This document shows positions 61,601-64,000 of a DNA stretch of 64,000 nt, in pieces. Each line of letters opens with the position of its first letter. Position 1 is the stretch's first letter. A program made the translations under genes and the position numbers. This DNA comes from Amaranthus tricolor (Eukaryota > Streptophyta > Magnoliopsida > Caryophyllales > Amaranthaceae). Below the pieces are notes generated by a model. It was given only the letters and a program-made list of their open reading frames with translations, made no database searches and had not been told where the DNA came from. The stretch is from assembly GCF_026212465.1 (NCBI RefSeq), contig NC_080058.1, positions 21,761,161 to 21,825,160 on the forward strand, written 5' to 3'.

Positions 61601-64000
61601 GCCATGTTTCGTCGCAAACAAACCATGTTTGAACCACTTTATGCTAGAAAGTGCAAAAAACGTTTAAAAAAAATTTTCAAAAACACAGCTTAGCACGTAA
61701 TTTCAAGCACATGACTATTGTTTTTTATTACCACCATTTCAACCCAATACAATATAGTAAATAGTGTAGTGTGCCATGTTTTGAGGCAAACAAACCAAGT
61801 TTAAACTACTTTTTGCAAGAAAGTGCCGAAAACGCTTTAAAAAACCGCAAAAACGCAACTTAGCACGTAATTTCAAGCATTTGACAGTTGATTTCAATTC
61901 TAAAGATTTCAACACAATAACATATACCAATTAGTATTGTGTGCCAAGTTTCGTTGCAAACAAAGAAAGTTTCAATCGCTTTTGTCGAGAAAATGCCCAA
62001 AACGCTTAGAAAAAACTAAATAACGCAACTTAGCACGTAATTTCAAGCATATGACTAATGTTTACCATTCTAACCATTTCAAAACAGTAAAATATACCAA
62101 ATAGTGTTGTGTTCCACGTTTCCTGGCAAACGAACCAAGTTTCAACCACTTTTTGCAAGATAGTGCCTAAAACGCAGAAATAAAATCTAAAAAACGCAAC
62201 TTAGCACCTAATTTTAAGATTATGACTAATGTTTTTAATTCTAACTATTTCAAAACAATAATTTATACCAAATAGTGTTATGTGCCAAGTTTCATGGCAA
62301 ATAATCAAAGTTTCCACAACTTTTTGCGAGAAAGTACGCTAACACTTAAAAAAACGCTTTAAAAAACCTCAAAAATGCAACTTAGCACGGAATTTCAAGC
62401 ATATGACTATTGTTTACAATTCTAACCATTTCAATAAGATAACATATACCAAATAGTGTTGATTCCACGTTGCCTGCAAACAAACCAAGTTTCAACCAAT
62501 TTTTGCGAGAAAGTGCCCAAAACGTAGAAAATAATCTAAAAAACGCAACTTAGCATCGAATTTCAAGCCTATGACTATTGTTGTTAATTCTAACTATTTC
62601 AAAACAATAATTTATACCAAATAATTTTAAAGTTTCGAGGCAAACAAACCATGTTTGAACCACTTTATGCTAGAAAGTGCCAAAAACGCTTAAAAAAATT
62701 TCAAAAACACAACTGAGCACGTAATTTCAAGTATTGTTTTTTATTCTAACTATTTCAACTCAATACAATATAGCAAATAGTGTAGTGTGACAAGTTTCGT
62801 TGCAAACAAATCAAGTTTCAACTACTTTTTGCAAGAATGTGCCGAAAACACTTTAAAAAAACCTCAAAAACGCAACTTACCACGTAATTTAAAGCCTATG
62901 ACTATTGTTTTTTATTCTAACTATTTCAAAACAATAATTTATTGCAAATAGTGTTTTGTTCCAAGGTTCGTGGCAAAAAAACCATGTTTGAACCACTTTA
63001 TGCTAGAAAATGCCAAAAAGGTTTTAAAAAAAAATTCAAAAATACAACTTAGCACGTAATTTCAAGCATATGACTATTGTTTTTTATTCTAACAATTTAA
63101 ACCCAATGCAATATAGAAAATAGTGCAGTGTGCCAAGTTTCGTTGCAAACAAACCAACTTTCAACTACTTTTTGCAAGAATGTGTCGAAAACGATTTAAA
63201 AAACCACAAAAACGCAACTTAGCACGTAATTTCAAAAATTTGACTATTGATTAAGATTCTAACGATTTCAACACAATAACATATACCAATTAGTATTGTG
63301 TGCCCAGTTTCGTTGCAAACAAAGAAAGTTTCAACCGCTTTTGTCGAGCAAGTGCCCAAAACGCTTAGAAAAACCTAAAAAACGCAACTTAGCATGTAAT
63401 TTCAAGCATATGACTATTGTTTACAATTCTCATCATTTCAGCACAATAACATATACCAAATAGTGTTGTGTTCCATGTTTCCTGGCAAACAAACCAAGTT
63501 TCAAGCACTTTTTGTGAGAAAGTGCCTAAAACACAGAAAAAAAATCTAAAAAATGCAACTGAGAACCTAATTTATAGCTTATCACTATTGTTTATAATTC
63601 TAACTATTTGAAAACAATAATTTATACAAAATAGTGTTCTATGCCAAGTTTCGTGGCAAATAAAAAAAGTTTCAACCACTTTTTGCGAGAAAGTACGCTA
63701 ACACTGAAAAAAAAACGCTTAAAAAAACCTCAAAAACACAACTTAGCTCGTAATTTCAAGCATATCACTATTGTTTACAATTCTAACCAGTTCAACACAA
63801 TAACATATACCTAATAGTGCTGTGTTCCATGTTTCCTGGCAAACAAACCAAGTTTCAAAGAATTTTTGCGAGAAAGTGCCCAAACCGCAGAAAAAAATCT
63901 AAAAAATGCAACTTAGCATCTAATTTTAAGCGTATAACTTTTGTTTTTAATAATAACTACTTAAAAACAATAATTTATAAAAAAATAGTGTTGTGTACCA
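58642..64000 (-). repeat. Satellite family 1, - orientation, right of gypsy
   Basis: About 31 monomers. Read on +, the types run C B A D C B A E A D C B A D C B A D C B A E A D C' D C B A E A, so the A-B-C-D cycle persists on the - strand. E-type monomers (extra A-run with ACACTGAAAA) are at about 59950, 62350 and 63710, unequally spaced, so no 2.75 kb HOR is maintained here. Confidence 0.93.

Overview
This window is plant heterochromatin. It is almost entirely AT-rich tandem satellite DNA interrupted by two LTR retrotransposons, and I see no host protein-coding gene, rRNA, tRNA or CRISPR array. A plant host is indicated by two retroelements whose primer-binding sites match plant initiator-Met tRNA (TGGTATCAGAGC), by a Ty3/gypsy chromovirus of Tekay/Del type with LTRs starting TGTAACACC, and by a Ty1/copia fragment with plant-type gag. 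I could not name the species. The setting could be pericentromeric, subtelomeric or sex-chromosome heterochromatin.

Layout. (1) 1-35650: satellite family 1 (about 168-172 bp monomers) in + orientation. The first 13.6 kb consists of three related long blocks (1-4817, 4818-8288, 8289-13567). The part from about 16.5 kb is a higher-order repeat (HOR) of 16 monomers, about 2.75 kb, present in one incomplete and six complete copies. The 16-mer is itself built from a four-monomer cycle, called A-B-C-D here. (2) 35651-35750: a 100-N assembly gap, across which satellite orientation and subfamily change. (3) 35751-44562: composite region on the - strand. Blocks of satellite family 2 (168 bp monomers) alternate with a conserved non-satellite spacer of up to about 380 bp; the blocks hold 7,7,5,5,4,4,3 monomers from left to right. 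(4) 44563-46508: truncated Ty1/copia element on the - strand (complete 5' LTR, PBS, broken gag). (5) 46509-48075 and 58642-64000: family 1 satellite in - orientation with the same four-monomer cycle but without the homogenised 2.75 kb HOR. (6) 48076-58641: a full-length but inactive Tekay-type Ty3/gypsy element inserted into one satellite monomer with a TGACT target duplication.

The gypsy element carries LTR - PBS - an extra acidic ORF - gag - protease - RT - RNase H - integrase - chromodomain - PPT - LTR. It has many stops and frameshifts, and glycine replaces the first integrase catalytic aspartate. Nothing here can make a working element. The most noteworthy features are the nested repeat organisation (quartets in a 16-mer HOR), the stepwise composite spacer/satellite array with promoter-like motifs, and the extra acidic ORF ahead of gag. 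Coordinates of satellite boundaries are by eye and may be off by several bases.
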